Positions 34,672 to 44,869 of a stretch of 64,000 nt of DNA are shown here, in pieces (positions within the stretch are counted from its first letter, which is position 1; every line of letters starts with the position of its first letter). A model generated the notes under the pieces. The model had not been told where the DNA came from, did no database searches, and was given only the letters and a program-made list of their open reading frames with translations. The translations under genes and the position numbers were made by a program. Origin of the DNA: Algoriphagus aquimarinus (lineage in GTDB: Bacteria > Bacteroidota > Bacteroidia > Cytophagales > Cyclobacteriaceae); NCBI RefSeq assembly GCF_007997215.1, contig NZ_VORW01000020.1:1-64000 (forward strand). The letters run 5' to 3'.

Positions 34672-35742
34672 ATGGGACACAACATTCATTTCAACGAACG
34701 AACAGGAAAGCATGCATTCTTTTCTGTTAAACAAGCAGCTTGGCACAAGCTGGGACAGGTAATCGAAAACTATCCATCCAGTGCCGAAGCGCTCAAATTT
34801 GCAGGGCTGGATTATCAGGTAATCAAATCCCCGATTTTCACCAAACCGGAGGGTTTGCAGGTATCGGAAAGCGGAGACTTGGATCGGATGGATGAAATCC
34901 AAGTCAGTTCTCATTTTGTGACGCTCCGAACTGATCTCAATATCCCCTTGGGCGTAGTGGGGAAGGACTATAAAATTATCCAGAACACGGATGCATTTGC
35001 TTTTTTTGACGCAATTGTGGCAGAGGGAAAAGGGATAAACTATGAAACCGCAGGAGCGCTTGGCCACGGTGAGCGGATTTTCATCACAGCGAAGCTTCCC
35101 CAAGGAATTACCGTCGGTAAGGAGGATTTGATAGATCAGTATATTTTTCTAACCACCTCCCACGACGGTACAGGAAGTATACTAGCAGCTTTTACGCCAG
35201 TTCGTGTGGTCTGTCAGAATACCCTTAATGCTGCCATGGGCAAACTTTCCAATGTGGTGAGAATAAGACATACCTCTGGAGCTGAAGAGCGTCTGAAGCA
35301 GGCACACCAACTCATGGGCATGGTTTCCAAATCTACCGAACTGACTTCAGAGATATTCAACCGCTGGGCTAACATCAGGATTTCTGATAAGGAAGTGAAA
35401 AAGCTGATTGAAATGGCACTGGCTCCCACTAAGCAAATACTTGAAAAAGTGCAACTGGGTGAATACGAGGAATTGAGTAGCAATTTCAAAAATCAGACGG
35501 AACAGGCCTTTGCCTATGCCATGATGAGTGAGACTCAACTGCTCCCGACCACAGAAGGAACATTATTCGGAGCCTATAATGCAGTAACAGGATACTTTCA
35601 GAATGTACGAAACTATAGAACAGATGAGGAAAAAATGAAGTCGATTCTGTTTGGCGGCACCGCCCAAACTAAAGGGCAGAATGCATTTGATCTGTGTCAA
35701 ACTATTGCAGCTGATGGTATGGGCTTATTAAGATGTAACTGA
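34672..35742 (+). CDS. DUF932 (plasmid/phage-like) protein
   Basis: 356 residues beginning MGHNIHFNERTGKHAFFSVK and AAWHKLGQVI, followed by GVVGKDYKIIQNTDAFAFFDAI and TSHDGTGSILAAFTPVRVVCQNTL, which are defining DUF932 motifs. These proteins are common on plasmids, phages and ICEs; the role is not established, though links to recombination have been proposed. It has its own leader element and terminator, so it is a separate transcription unit. Confidence 0.88.
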   Translation: MGHNIHFNERTGKHAFFSVKQAAWHKLGQVIENYPSSAEALKFAGLDYQVIKSPIFTKPEGLQVSESGDLDRMDEIQVSSHFVTLRTDLNIPLGVVGKDYKIIQNTDAFAFFDAIVAEGKGINYETAGALGHGERIFITAKLPQGITVGKEDLIDQYIFLTTSHDGTGSILAAFTPVRVVCQNTLNAAMGKLSNVVRIRHTSGAEERLKQAHQLMGMVSKSTELTSEIFNRWANIRISDKEVKKLIEMALAPTKQILEKVQLGEYEELSSNFKNQTEQAFAYAMMSETQLLPTTEGTLFGAYNAVTGYFQNVRNYRTDEEKMKSILFGGTAQTKGQNAFDLCQTIAADGMGLLRCN

Positions 35743-35750
35743 TCCATCAT

Positions 35751-35775
35751 AGGCGGGCGTTCTAGTCCGCCTTTT
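35751..35775 (+). terminator. Terminator of the DUF932 gene
   Basis: Stem AGGCGG (35751-35756) with CCGCCT (35767-35772), 10-nt loop, ending in TTTT. Begins 9 bp after the stop codon. Confidence 0.7.
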
Positions 35776-35933
35776 GGTATTTCGCTGAAATCATTTCTCC
35801 CTTGCAAACTCGAAGTTGGATTTAAGTGACTGACCTCAAAAATGGATAGTCATCTACTTTTAGGAATAATTTTTTTTAGTTTTTATTATTTCGGTACAAA
35901 GCTAGGCGTTCCGGTCGGGGCGATCAGCAGACT

Positions 35934-35970
35934 ACGGCATAAAGCCGCTGCGCTATTTATTCCGTTTCCT
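35934..35970 (+). repeat. Conserved leader element, copy 2 (upstream of RadC-like gene)
   Basis: ACGGCATAAAGCCGCTGCG followed by TATTTATTCCGTTTCCT; same as the element at 34493-34533 apart from a short indel. Ends 66 bp before the RadC-like ATG. Likely a shared regulatory or structured leader. Confidence 0.55.
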
Positions 35971-36036
35971 GCTTCCTTGCTCCCGAAACACCTGGATTCA
36001 GCATCCTAAATAATTTCTAACTTAAATGTATTTATC

Positions 36037-36507
36037 ATGGAAGCTGTAAATCAAGTAATCAACCTTCATCAGGTAGCGGAAATCACGCTGGGTTATCATC
36101 CAAAAGTAAAATCAAGCCAACGTCCAAAGGTGGGTTGCTCCAGACAGGTATATGAAGTCCTGTATAATTTTTGGGATAAAGACACGCTGGAACTGGCTGA
36201 ACATTTTCAGGTGATGCTACTTAACAGAGCCAATAGGGTGCTTGGGATTTGTACGATTTCAAAAGGTGGAACTGCCGGAACAGTGGTAGATGCCAAACTG
36301 GTTTTTGCTACAGCACTAAAGGGATGTGCGCAGTCAATAATTGTGAGTCATAACCATCCTTCTGGAAACCTGATGCCGTCTGAACAGGATAAAAGAATGA
36401 CCAGAAGATTGGTTGAAATAGGTAAGGCTTTGGATCTACCTGTTTTAGATCATGTCATTGTCACTGCAGATGGGTATTATTCTTTTGCTGATGAAGGGGA
36501 GCTTTAG
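36037..36507 (+). CDS. RadC-like JAB/MPN-domain protein
   Basis: 156 residues. The JAMM motif is complete: HNHPSG at 105-110 (His105, His107) and Asp118 (SEQDKRM). The N-terminal helix-hairpin-helix of chromosomal RadC is missing, as usual for the short RadC paralogues in Bacteroidetes mobile elements. Described as a DNA-repair family, but the true activity of the short forms is unknown. It is the last backbone gene before the Rhs cargo. Confidence 0.88.
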   Translation: MEAVNQVINLHQVAEITLGYHPKVKSSQRPKVGCSRQVYEVLYNFWDKDTLELAEHFQVMLLNRANRVLGICTISKGGTAGTVVDAKLVFATALKGCAQSIIVSHNHPSGNLMPSEQDKRMTRRLVEIGKALDLPVLDHVIVTADGYYSFADEGEL

Positions 36508-36603
36508 GGCTCTCTTTTTTGATGATTATTGTTTAAAAAAGAGTGTTGAAGTGTTCCATTTATTCTCTTAAAACCTGGCGATTATAGTTTTTTTTAAGTC
36601 AAT

Positions 36604-36654
36604 AGTTCAAAAGTTTATTTTTAGTATTTTTTACTAAAAACAAACTTTTGAACT
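36604..36654. repeat. Long inverted repeat between RadC-like gene and Rhs locus
   Basis: Left arm 36604-36626 begins AGTTCAAAAGTTT; right arm 36632-36654 ends AAACTTTTGAACT. The 23-bp arms match with one G-T change around a five-T loop. It would form a strong hairpin in RNA or DNA. It could be a bidirectional terminator, or a recombination or insertion scar. The surrounding 438-bp gap (36508-36945) is AT-rich with no gene; it must hold the promoter for the Rhs operon. Confidence 0.6.
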
Positions 36655-36945
36655 AAACTAACTTGAGTTAAGACTTTACTAAGATTTTGGAATTAACATT
36701 TGTATAAATTAAAGAAATAGTATTAAGGATGAATTTACTTAAAAAAGTAAATTTTTCTTAATTTTTGGAGCGCCGTTTTACTTAAAATATACAGAATATT
36801 GGATTTTGATACTTTGTATTTTTATTACATAACAAAATTATATTTTTCATAACAGTATTTTATAAATATAAAATACCATGTATAGGGTATTTTTTAAAAT
36901 AAATATTTTTTAGTCATTTAGGGTTATTAATTTTATCTATCAGTT

Positions 36946-39900
36946 ATGGCGCTAAAAATTTTACTCAGAGGACCCCTTCTTTATCTTCTCTTTTTTATTG
37001 GGTTTGTTACAAATGCTTTTGGCCAGTTGCCTGGGGATGTTTCTTCTCAGGTTCAAAAATTAATACCTAATCCATCTCAGCAGTCCCCAAATGCTGCCGC
37101 AATTCAAAAGTATGGGGATTATAATGTAAACCTTTACACTGGCACGCCAGACATAAGTATTCCCCTTTTTGAAATTCAGTCCGGAGCAATTAGTGTCCCG
37201 ATCGTACTGTCCTATCATTCCAGTGGAACCCACTACACTGATAGAGCTTCCTGGGCAGGATTAGGCTGGTCAGTGCAAGTAGGAGGACAGGTTTCCAGAA
37301 CTATTGTCGGGAAGCCGGATGAAAGCAGTTTTTTGACTGGCACTAATGATTATACAGTGGGCACGTATGATTTTTGTACTAATTTTTATTACAAAGAACA
37401 GACGGCTTCTGGTTCTAATGACCGTGAGCCTGATTTGTTTTCCTATTCCTTTCCTGGAGGATCCGGTCGGTTTGTACTTCAGCAGGGTGGATTACCCCCG
37501 CTACTTTTTCCTGAAAGTGCTATAAAAATCACACGAAATCCCAACTATTACGACATCACAGATACTAAAGGCACAATGTACCGCTTCGGGTCTAACTGGG
37601 CTGGGAACGTTAATGCAAAAGAATCAATGAGTTCATATGGGGCAGCTGTTACTTCAGGTGTGGTGAATTGGTACTTACAGGAAATTAAATCACCTAATAC
37701 GGATGATTATGTGACCTTTAAATATCAGGATGTAGGTTCTTACATAGTTTCAGAAATTGAAAGCAATATTACGCTCATGGACAATTGGAATACTGCAAGT
37801 GCTGAATTTTTACCATGCAACTCCTATAATCCAGTTGAAACTCTTATTTCTACTACCAATACATCAACCCAAATGGGTATCGATGAAATATTCTTTAATA
37901 CAGGAAAGGTGAAATTCATTATGGGTACGAGTAGAACGGATGTCCCGGGAGGAAGTAGCTTAAAGAAACTCGATAAAATCGAGGTTTACTCCAAAGTGAA
38001 TAGTAGTTACATTCTCATCAAATCTTATAAACTGCTTAACAGTGGATACTTTAAACTTGCTGTAAATAATACAGACGCTAGATTGAAATTGGACGGAATA
38101 GAAGTTAGAGATGGCGCAAATACACTGATTAATAAGTACGGCTTTAGCTACAATACCACTACTTTTTCCTGGGACAAATCAGAAGGATCATACAGAAGGG
38201 ATTTATTTGGTTTTTACAACGGAAAAACTGCCAATACCAATTTGATCCCACAGGAAACAGTACAATATCGCGCACAAAGTTACCACTCACCGACTAACCT
38301 AACCATTGGAGGTGCCGATAGAAGTACTGATACCACCATTTATAAAGAGGGAGTCTTAAAAAGAATCACTTTCCCGACAGGAGGATATACTGAGTTTCAA
38401 TTTGAACCCCATAAATATTCAGATGCTGGAGTAACTAAATATGGTGCTGGTCTTCGAATCAAAAAAATAGTCAAGAATGATGGTCTGAATACCTACTCCA
38501 CACTGTACAAATATGGGAGCAATGATGATGGTATAGGACACAAGAACTTTGATGTCAGGAATTTTCATTTTATGAATACCATATATAAGCGTGATATTTC
38601 TTATATGACGGGCTTTCCGCAACGACAATATACAGTCCGTACTTGGGTGTCCAATTCTGTCGTCGGACCGGGATTTGATGATGCTCCAGTAGTTTATACC
38701 AATGTATCTGAATATGCAAACAGTACCAGCGGCAACGGTAAGACTGCTTATGAGTTTGATAATAATCTGCTTATCTCAGACGGTGTTTTTGCAGTGCCTT
38801 ATTCCAATAAAATCTGGCGAAACAAAAAAAGTTGGCAGCGGGGAAAATTGACTAAAGTCACTAAATATGATAATCTGAATAATATTAAGGAAGTCACTAC
38901 TAAGAGTTATACTAAGTACAAAGGTCAGACATTAAAAGTAGGCCAGGCAGCAATACAGACAATTGTCGGGGAGGAATCTGGTAATTATTTCAACTACTGC
39001 GCAGGCACTGGAGGTGGGCAGGCATATGACGGACATCGTTACATGATTTCAACTATTGAGCAGGATGTGGGAGTGTTCTTGGAAACTTCTAGTATAGTTG
39101 AATCGCAATATGCTACAGGCTCTATTCAGACAGTAACCAACAAGGCATACCATGCTAACTACCTTCAGCCTACATATGAAGAAGTTATATCCTCCGGTAA
39201 TCCAGGGACAGTAAGGACAAACTTCAGATATAATTACGATGTAGTAGGTACAGGAACTACCTATACGGGCTTGCCGGATGCTCTTAAACAAATGCTGTTA
39301 AAGAATATGATTTCCAGTCCTGTAGAGCAATACACTTGGGTAAAGGAAGGTGCAGGTGCAAGCGAAGTGATTTCCGGGCAGGTTACTGAATATGCACTCG
39401 TTGCTGGCACTTCGCTTTATGTACCCGCTTCTGTATATTTTTTAGAGACAACATCCCCGGTCACTACCTATACACCACTAGCAGTATCGGGTACAAATGC
39501 TTTGACTAAGGATAGTAGGTACAAATTGAGGATGAGTATGCAAGGATTTGATACCCGAGGAAATCTATTACAGTATGAGATGACCAATGGTCCAGTCACT
39601 TCATTCGTCTATGGGTACGATGGCAAATATCTTATTGCAGAAGCTACAAATTCGATTGTAGGAAATATAGCCTACACTTCTTTTGAGACGAATGAAAAAG
39701 GAGGTTGGACATATACTGGAGCCGAATCTCCAGTATTGTCGGGCCAGGCAAAAACTGGAAGCAATGTGTATCTCCTTAATAATGGTCAGGTTACAAAATC
39801 AGTTACAGGTGCTTATAAGCTCAGTTTCTGGGTAAGAAAAAATGATGCCACTGCCGCCTCACTTACTATCAATGGAACAGCTTACGCAGGTACCATAGAT

Positions 39901-40167
39901 GATACCTGGAGGCTAGTGGAAGTATCAGGCTCAAGCTCCATTACAATCAGCGGATCAGGTACAATCATCGATGAGTTAAGGGTACATCCGCCAACTAGCC
40001 AAATGACAACTTATACTATAAAGCCGCAGATCGGTATGTGGAGCCAAATGGATGCTAAGAATCACGGCAGCTATTACCAATATGATCCTTTTGGCAGGTT
40101 AGAAACTGTCAAAAATGAGGACGGGCATATCCTTAAGCATTTTGAATATACCTATATCAAACCCTAA
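36946..40167 (+). CDS. Secreted YD/RHS-repeat protein (first Rhs-locus gene)
   Basis: 1073 residues. Signal peptide (ends AFGQL), then the opening typical of Bacteroidetes Rhs-like secreted proteins: NVNLYTGTPDISIPLFEIQSG and GLGWSVQVGGQVSRTIVG. Tyr-rich YD-like repeats run through the middle, and the C-terminus ends PQIGMWSQMDAKNHGSYYQYDPFGRLETVKNEDGHILKHFEYTY. It lacks a core/toxin tip, so it is probably the shell part (SpvB/TcB-like) to which the downstream toxin-bearing half belongs. Export is by signal peptide; there is no VgrG, PAAR or T6SS gene nearby. Confidence 0.8.
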   Translation: MALKILLRGPLLYLLFFIGFVTNAFGQLPGDVSSQVQKLIPNPSQQSPNAAAIQKYGDYNVNLYTGTPDISIPLFEIQSGAISVPIVLSYHSSGTHYTDRASWAGLGWSVQVGGQVSRTIVGKPDESSFLTGTNDYTVGTYDFCTNFYYKEQTASGSNDREPDLFSYSFPGGSGRFVLQQGGLPPLLFPESAIKITRNPNYYDITDTKGTMYRFGSNWAGNVNAKESMSSYGAAVTSGVVNWYLQEIKSPNTDDYVTFKYQDVGSYIVSEIESNITLMDNWNTASAEFLPCNSYNPVETLISTTNTSTQMGIDEIFFNTGKVKFIMGTSRTDVPGGSSLKKLDKIEVYSKVNSSYILIKSYKLLNSGYFKLAVNNTDARLKLDGIEVRDGANTLINKYGFSYNTTTFSWDKSEGSYRRDLFGFYNGKTANTNLIPQETVQYRAQSYHSPTNLTIGGADRSTDTTIYKEGVLKRITFPTGGYTEFQFEPHKYSDAGVTKYGAGLRIKKIVKNDGLNTYSTLYKYGSNDDGIGHKNFDVRNFHFMNTIYKRDISYMTGFPQRQYTVRTWVSNSVVGPGFDDAPVVYTNVSEYANSTSGNGKTAYEFDNNLLISDGVFAVPYSNKIWRNKKSWQRGKLTKVTKYDNLNNIKEVTTKSYTKYKGQTLKVGQAAIQTIVGEESGNYFNYCAGTGGGQAYDGHRYMISTIEQDVGVFLETSSIVESQYATGSIQTVTNKAYHANYLQPTYEEVISSGNPGTVRTNFRYNYDVVGTGTTYTGLPDALKQMLLKNMISSPVEQYTWVKEGAGASEVISGQVTEYALVAGTSLYVPASVYFLETTSPVTTYTPLAVSGTNALTKDSRYKLRMSMQGFDTRGNLLQYEMTNGPVTSFVYGYDGKYLIAEATNSIVGNIAYTSFETNEKGGWTYTGAESPVLSGQAKTGSNVYLLNNGQVTKSVTGAYKLSFWVRKNDATAASLTINGTAYAGTIDDTWRLVEVSGSSSITISGSGTIIDELRVHPPTSQMTTYTIKPQIGMWSQMDAKNHGSYYQYDPFGRLETVKNEDGHILKHFEYTYIKP

Positions 40168-40278
40168 TCCATCTAATTTTTAACGATATGAAATCGAACA
40201 CGACTATTAATTTACGCAGATGGATGATAATAATCCATGTGAGATTCCATGTGGCCAATAAAATTAAATTATAAACAC

Positions 40279-40746
40279 ATGAAAACATTGACTAGCCTGC
40301 TGATTCTTATGGTGATAGGACTCAGCAATCTTTCAGCTCAGGACTTGATTTTGTCAGATTCCTTGTCAGCAGAAGAAATCAAATTGGTAGGGGTGTGGAA
40401 AGTAAATCTGCCAGAGCAGAAAAGTAAACTGGATGCTGAATCCAAGACTAAGGTGAACCAATTGGACAGCAAGGGGCAGGAGGGATTTTGGAACGCAACG
40501 GAATCCAGAGTGTATGCTCTGGATGGGGAAAGAAACTTTGTAATGACCTGGGTTTCTGAAGGATCACACAATGAAGTGATTGGGAAATGGAAGTTGGAGG
40601 CTAAGACAGGTATTCTTAAGTTATTTGGAGAGCATGAGCTGTTTGAATATCAAGTGGAATTTAAAGAGAAATCACAGATTTGGATTCCAATTACCAAGTC
40701 TAAGGAAGGCCTGAATGTTCTTTATATTAAAGGGTTGGGATTATGA
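40279..40746 (+). CDS. Small exported lipocalin-like protein between the two Rhs genes
   Basis: 155 residues from the ATG at 40279, chosen because it begins a signal peptide (MKTLTSLLILMVIGLSNLSAQ). The mature part (VGVWKVNLPEQ, FVMTWVSEGSHNEVIGKWKLEA, ELFEYQVEF) has alternating beta strands like lipocalin-type domains in Bacteroidetes. It overlaps the toxin Rhs gene by 4 bp (ATGA), so the three genes form one operon. Possible chaperone or surface partner of the Rhs protein (inference). The 111-bp gap before it holds only a 28-codon ORF of doubtful reality. Confidence 0.6.
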   Translation: MKTLTSLLILMVIGLSNLSAQDLILSDSLSAEEIKLVGVWKVNLPEQKSKLDAESKTKVNQLDSKGQEGFWNATESRVYALDGERNFVMTWVSEGSHNEVIGKWKLEAKTGILKLFGEHELFEYQVEFKEKSQIWIPITKSKEGLNVLYIKGLGL

Positions 40747-43700
40747 GAAAAATTGTAATACTCCTAATCCTTTGGATTGTGGTACGTCCTGTTTCCGCTC
40801 AGATTGTTTCCACCTCTGCCTGTGTCTCGGTAATTCCTTCTGCACCTTCAATTGTTATCACCACTAGTCAAGCAGTTACACTCACAGCAAATGCAGCCCC
40901 GTCAGGTTTTAGCTATCAGTGGTATGACGGGGATCAGACACCCATTCTACCCAGTAATCAAAGCCTACCTACAGGGACATTAACTGGGAGCAAGACTTTT
41001 TATATTGCTTACCGTCATACTTCTTCAGGTTGTATGACCTCAATGGTTCCTGTAAGAGTTAATTTTTATGCCGAGGATCGTAACTGGACTAGGGAGTATA
41101 CTTCTAGGGATACACTTACTGCGGATTTTGCGTTGAGGAATTCTTCACAACAGGCATCCTATAAACAGACGAGTTATCATGACGGGTTAGGAAGAGTAAA
41201 CCAACAAGTTGCAATTCAGGCTTCGGTAAATGGTTCTGATATCATTACCCCGGTAGTTTATGATACCTACGGTAGACCTTATCGTGATTATTTGCCTTTT
41301 CCAAACAATACCACCAGCCAGAGACTCTATCGTTCTACAGCAACAGATCTTCATAGCAGTTACTATACGGCAGAATATGCAGATAGTAGAGGATATGCAG
41401 ATAAGAGCTATGAAGCCTCACCACTCAATAGAGTATTGCAACAGGCTGTGCCTGGGACTGCCTGGGTAGGTCACGAATTGGAGTATTTAGAGGATATCAA
41501 TTTAGCCCAGGATCAGGTGAAGATATGGACTGTAAATTCTTCGGGTCTTCCTGTAGATGCGGGATTTTTTGCTGCCGGAGCTTTATCAAAAGCTGAGATG
41601 TATAATGAACAAGACCAACGGACGATAGAATATAAGGATAAGTTAGGGAGGTTGATTTTGAAAAAAGTGCAAATCGATGCTGTTCCTACTGCACATCATG
41701 TTGGATGGATGTGCACCTATTATATTTATGATAAATTGGGCAAACTTAGGGTAGTCATGACCCCAAAAGCTGTTGAAGCAGTGGTGACAGGTGGGCAAAG
41801 CTCAACCTTGACCACTATCAGTGATGGACTCTACTACCTCTACTCCTATGATGAGCGAGGAAGGATGATTACTAAGAAAATTCCGGATAAAGGAACCGAA
41901 GAAATGGTGTATGACCTTCAGGATAGATTGGTAGCATCACGCGATGCCCTCTTGATGGCCCAAGTTAAATGGTCATTTGCCAAATACGATGCTTTAGGCA
42001 GGGAGGTAATGACCGGACTAGTGGCTTATTCAGGAGCCAGAACAACTTTACAAACACTTGTAAATGGATTGGGATCCAATAATGCGGTAATCAATTTCAC
42101 ATCTGGAAAAACAGGGGCTACCAATGCAGGTGGTTTTCCTAGAGTTGCCGATGGAGGGGAGGCAGATGTACTAACTGTGAATTACTACGACAATTACGCA
42201 TTTCGAAAATCCACGCTCACCTATGTAAAGCCCACAGGCTATCATGACAGCAGTACCAAAACCACTGGTTTATTGACGGGTACTCTGGTAAAAAACCTGG
42301 GCAATAACACCCGGTATGAAACTGCCGTTTATTACGACTCGCAGGGAAGATTAATCCAGACCATTTCTGACCATCATTTGGCAGGGACAGTCAGGATTTC
42401 CAGTAGGTACGATTTTGAAAATAAACCAGTTGAAACGATTACCCAGCATACTACACCAAGTAGCTATACCATTACCAAAGGGTATGTCTATAACGCCGCA
42501 GGAGCCTTAAGCCACATTACTCATAAGATCAATTCAGGTGGAGTAGTCACATTGGCAACTCATACCTATAATCAATTAGGAGAACTTACATCAAAAGCTT
42601 ATCCTGTAGCGGGGGATGCGGTGACCAGTTTTACTTATAATATCAGGGGCTGGCTGAAGAAAATCAATGATCCGCAGGTTAGCAATTCAGCATCCAAAGT
42701 TTTTGCCCAGGAATTGTTTTATGAGACGGGTGGTACTGGATTATATTGGAATGGCAATATCGCAAAGGCAGAATGGAGAGGACAGGATGATATTAAGAAA
42801 ATCTATAATTTCACTTATGATGCAGCGAATAGAATAAAAACTGCCCAATACACAGTACCAACCAATTCGGTTCATAACGGAAGATATAACTTGGGCTATA
42901 TCAATTACGACGCAAATGGTAATATTACCACCTTGCAGCGGGTGAACCAGCAAAATTCAAACATTTGGGCATTAGTGGATAATCTAGCTTATACCTATCA
43001 AAACAACAGCAACAAGCTAATAGGGGTGGAAGACTACCAGGGTGTTACCACTTATCTATCTAAAGATTTTAAAGATAATAATACTGCATACTATTCTTAT
43101 GATGCAAATGGCAATCTAACTGTGAATGGGGATAAAGAAATCACCTCTATTACCTATAACCATCTAAATCTTCCCCTCACCATTACTTTTTCTGGAACAA
43201 ATAAGAAAATCGATTATTGGTATGATGCGCAGGGAGTGAAACTCCGTCAGGTCAATACGGATGGAGCCACAGTTAAGACCTTAGATTATCTGGGAGAACT
43301 CGTATTTGAAAATAATGCGATATCCTATGTCCTGCATGAGGAAGGAAGAGCTGCGTATGAGAATTCTGCCTTCCAGTATGAATTCTTTGTAAAAGATCAT
43401 CTGGGAAATGTAAGGCAGGTGATTCGTGCTCCGATATCCGGAGCCAGAATAGCCACTATGGAACCTGAGAATGCAGAAGAGGAGGAGAAAGAATTTAAAG
43501 GAATCAGAGAATCCCGTCAGGGAGCCGGAGAGCACAACAAAACTCCGGGAGGATATGCCACGGCTTGGCTGAATGCTGGTAGAAACCGTATTCTTGGCCC
43601 TTCCCGTTCTCAGGAAGTTCAGCAGGGTGACAGTGTGGAACTAGGGGTATTTGGTAAGTACGTAGATCCAAAGAAAATCAGACTTTCTCCGGCCAGCTTT

Positions 43701-44861
43701 GTACGCACGGGTATGGATAAGAAGCTAATCCAGCAACTCACCGAATATGGTCAGAACCTCAGTGCAGGGGGAGTGAATGAAATCGCTATTGCCAATGTGA
43801 TCGCATTGGTGATCACCGAACTACAACAGAAGCCTGTCCCGGAAGCCTACATGGGCTATGCTTTATACGATAGTGATAGTACGCTATATGAGCAGGGAAA
43901 AGTAATCCTATCTAAAAAAGCGAGAAATAAACATGAGGAGCTTATTGAGAAAATAGCAATAAAAAAGGATGGCTATATTGAGACTTATTTGGTCAATGAA
44001 ACTTCTGATGATGTGTGGTTTGATCAATTTAGGATTCTGAGTACAGGGCCGCTCATCGTCCAAGAGACGCACTATGATCCCTGGGGAGTGGAGCTTTCTG
44101 GTTTGGGGTATCAATATGGAGGAATCAAAATAAATCCGTATTTATACAACGGCAAGGAGGCAAACGGCCACATCGGAGTGAATCTGTATGATTATGGAGC
44201 TAGGTTATATGATCCGGCAATAGGTAGATGGTTTGTATCGGATCCTATGGCGGAGAAGATGCGGAGACATTCTCCTTACAATTATGCCTTTAATAATCCG
44301 CTGAGGTATATAGATCCAGATGGTATGGAACCATACGAGGTGATGGGTGCGGTAACTCAAGGACCACCTGATGCTGAGGATCCAACGCAGAAGAGTGTGT
44401 TGAATGGGGAGGAGAGTGCTCCTGGAAATAACTGTGAAGGATGTATGATGTTACCAGAGGTAGTTGTGGAAGCACCTAAAGTAGATAAAGCTCTGGCCAT
44501 ACCATTCCCTTTGTCACCAAGTCTAGGTATAAATCCTGTTACTGCTTGGGCTGGAATATCATTAGGTGCAGCTTATGTTGCATACGATGCAGGGATAAAT
44601 ATAGAAGCAACTACTATTTCAATAGCTAATCTATTGCATAGATTAGGGGTTCCTGAACATGTGTTACATTCAAAGGGAGGAAGAAGAAATATTTGGCCTG
44701 ATCAATACGGTACTCCACCAAAAGTTGGAGATATTGATTGGAATAAGTCAGATTCGCAATTAGCAGATAAAATATCTAACGGAGCTGGAGATAGCAAGCG
44801 TGGGCCAACTTCCCCAAATAATCAATTAAAAAAATGGTTTAGAGATAAACGTCCTAAATAA
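40743..44861 (+). CDS. Full-length Rhs polymorphic toxin (DUF6443, YD repeats, RHS core, C-terminal toxin)
   Basis: 1372 residues. Signal peptide (ends VSAQI); a PKD/Ig-like beta region (20-105); DUF6443-like region (about 115-260: NWTREYTSRDTL, YHDGLGRVNQQVAI, PVVYDTYGRPYRDYLPF); many YD repeats (300-900); and the RHS-associated core about 1085-1196 (DPWGVELSGLGYQYGG, GARLYDPAIGRWFVSDP, NNPLRYIDPDGME). After PDGM the C-terminal 175 residues are the variable toxin: a hydrophobic segment (NPVTAWAGISLGAAYVAYDAG) then a basic Gly/Asp/Lys end (RRNIWPDQYGTPPKVGDIDW). I do not recognise that toxin fold. It is the only toxin-bearing member of the array with its own N-terminus. Confidence 0.85.
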   Translation: MRKIVILLILWIVVRPVSAQIVSTSACVSVIPSAPSIVITTSQAVTLTANAAPSGFSYQWYDGDQTPILPSNQSLPTGTLTGSKTFYIAYRHTSSGCMTSMVPVRVNFYAEDRNWTREYTSRDTLTADFALRNSSQQASYKQTSYHDGLGRVNQQVAIQASVNGSDIITPVVYDTYGRPYRDYLPFPNNTTSQRLYRSTATDLHSSYYTAEYADSRGYADKSYEASPLNRVLQQAVPGTAWVGHELEYLEDINLAQDQVKIWTVNSSGLPVDAGFFAAGALSKAEMYNEQDQRTIEYKDKLGRLILKKVQIDAVPTAHHVGWMCTYYIYDKLGKLRVVMTPKAVEAVVTGGQSSTLTTISDGLYYLYSYDERGRMITKKIPDKGTEEMVYDLQDRLVASRDALLMAQVKWSFAKYDALGREVMTGLVAYSGARTTLQTLVNGLGSNNAVINFTSGKTGATNAGGFPRVADGGEADVLTVNYYDNYAFRKSTLTYVKPTGYHDSSTKTTGLLTGTLVKNLGNNTRYETAVYYDSQGRLIQTISDHHLAGTVRISSRYDFENKPVETITQHTTPSSYTITKGYVYNAAGALSHITHKINSGGVVTLATHTYNQLGELTSKAYPVAGDAVTSFTYNIRGWLKKINDPQVSNSASKVFAQELFYETGGTGLYWNGNIAKAEWRGQDDIKKIYNFTYDAANRIKTAQYTVPTNSVHNGRYNLGYINYDANGNITTLQRVNQQNSNIWALVDNLAYTYQNNSNKLIGVEDYQGVTTYLSKDFKDNNTAYYSYDANGNLTVNGDKEITSITYNHLNLPLTITFSGTNKKIDYWYDAQGVKLRQVNTDGATVKTLDYLGELVFENNAISYVLHEEGRAAYENSAFQYEFFVKDHLGNVRQVIRAPISGARIATMEPENAEEEEKEFKGIRESRQGAGEHNKTPGGYATAWLNAGRNRILGPSRSQEVQQGDSVELGVFGKYVDPKKIRLSPASFVRTGMDKKLIQQLTEYGQNLSAGGVNEIAIANVIALVITELQQKPVPEAYMGYALYDSDSTLYEQGKVILSKKARNKHEELIEKIAIKKDGYIETYLVNETSDDVWFDQFRILSTGPLIVQETHYDPWGVELSGLGYQYGGIKINPYLYNGKEANGHIGVNLYDYGARLYDPAIGRWFVSDPMAEKMRRHSPYNYAFNNPLRYIDPDGMEPYEVMGAVTQGPPDAEDPTQKSVLNGEESAPGNNCEGCMMLPEVVVEAPKVDKALAIPFPLSPSLGINPVTAWAGISLGAAYVAYDAGINIEATTISIANLLHRLGVPEHVLHSKGGRRNIWPDQYGTPPKVGDIDWNKSDSQLADKISNGAGDSKRGPTSPNNQLKKWFRDKRPK

Positions 44862-44869
44862 TTATAAAT

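Noticed and set aside
36946-44861. T6SS-delivered Rhs effector
   Set aside because: Both Rhs proteins start with signal peptides, and no VgrG, PAAR, Hcp or T6SS genes are in the window.
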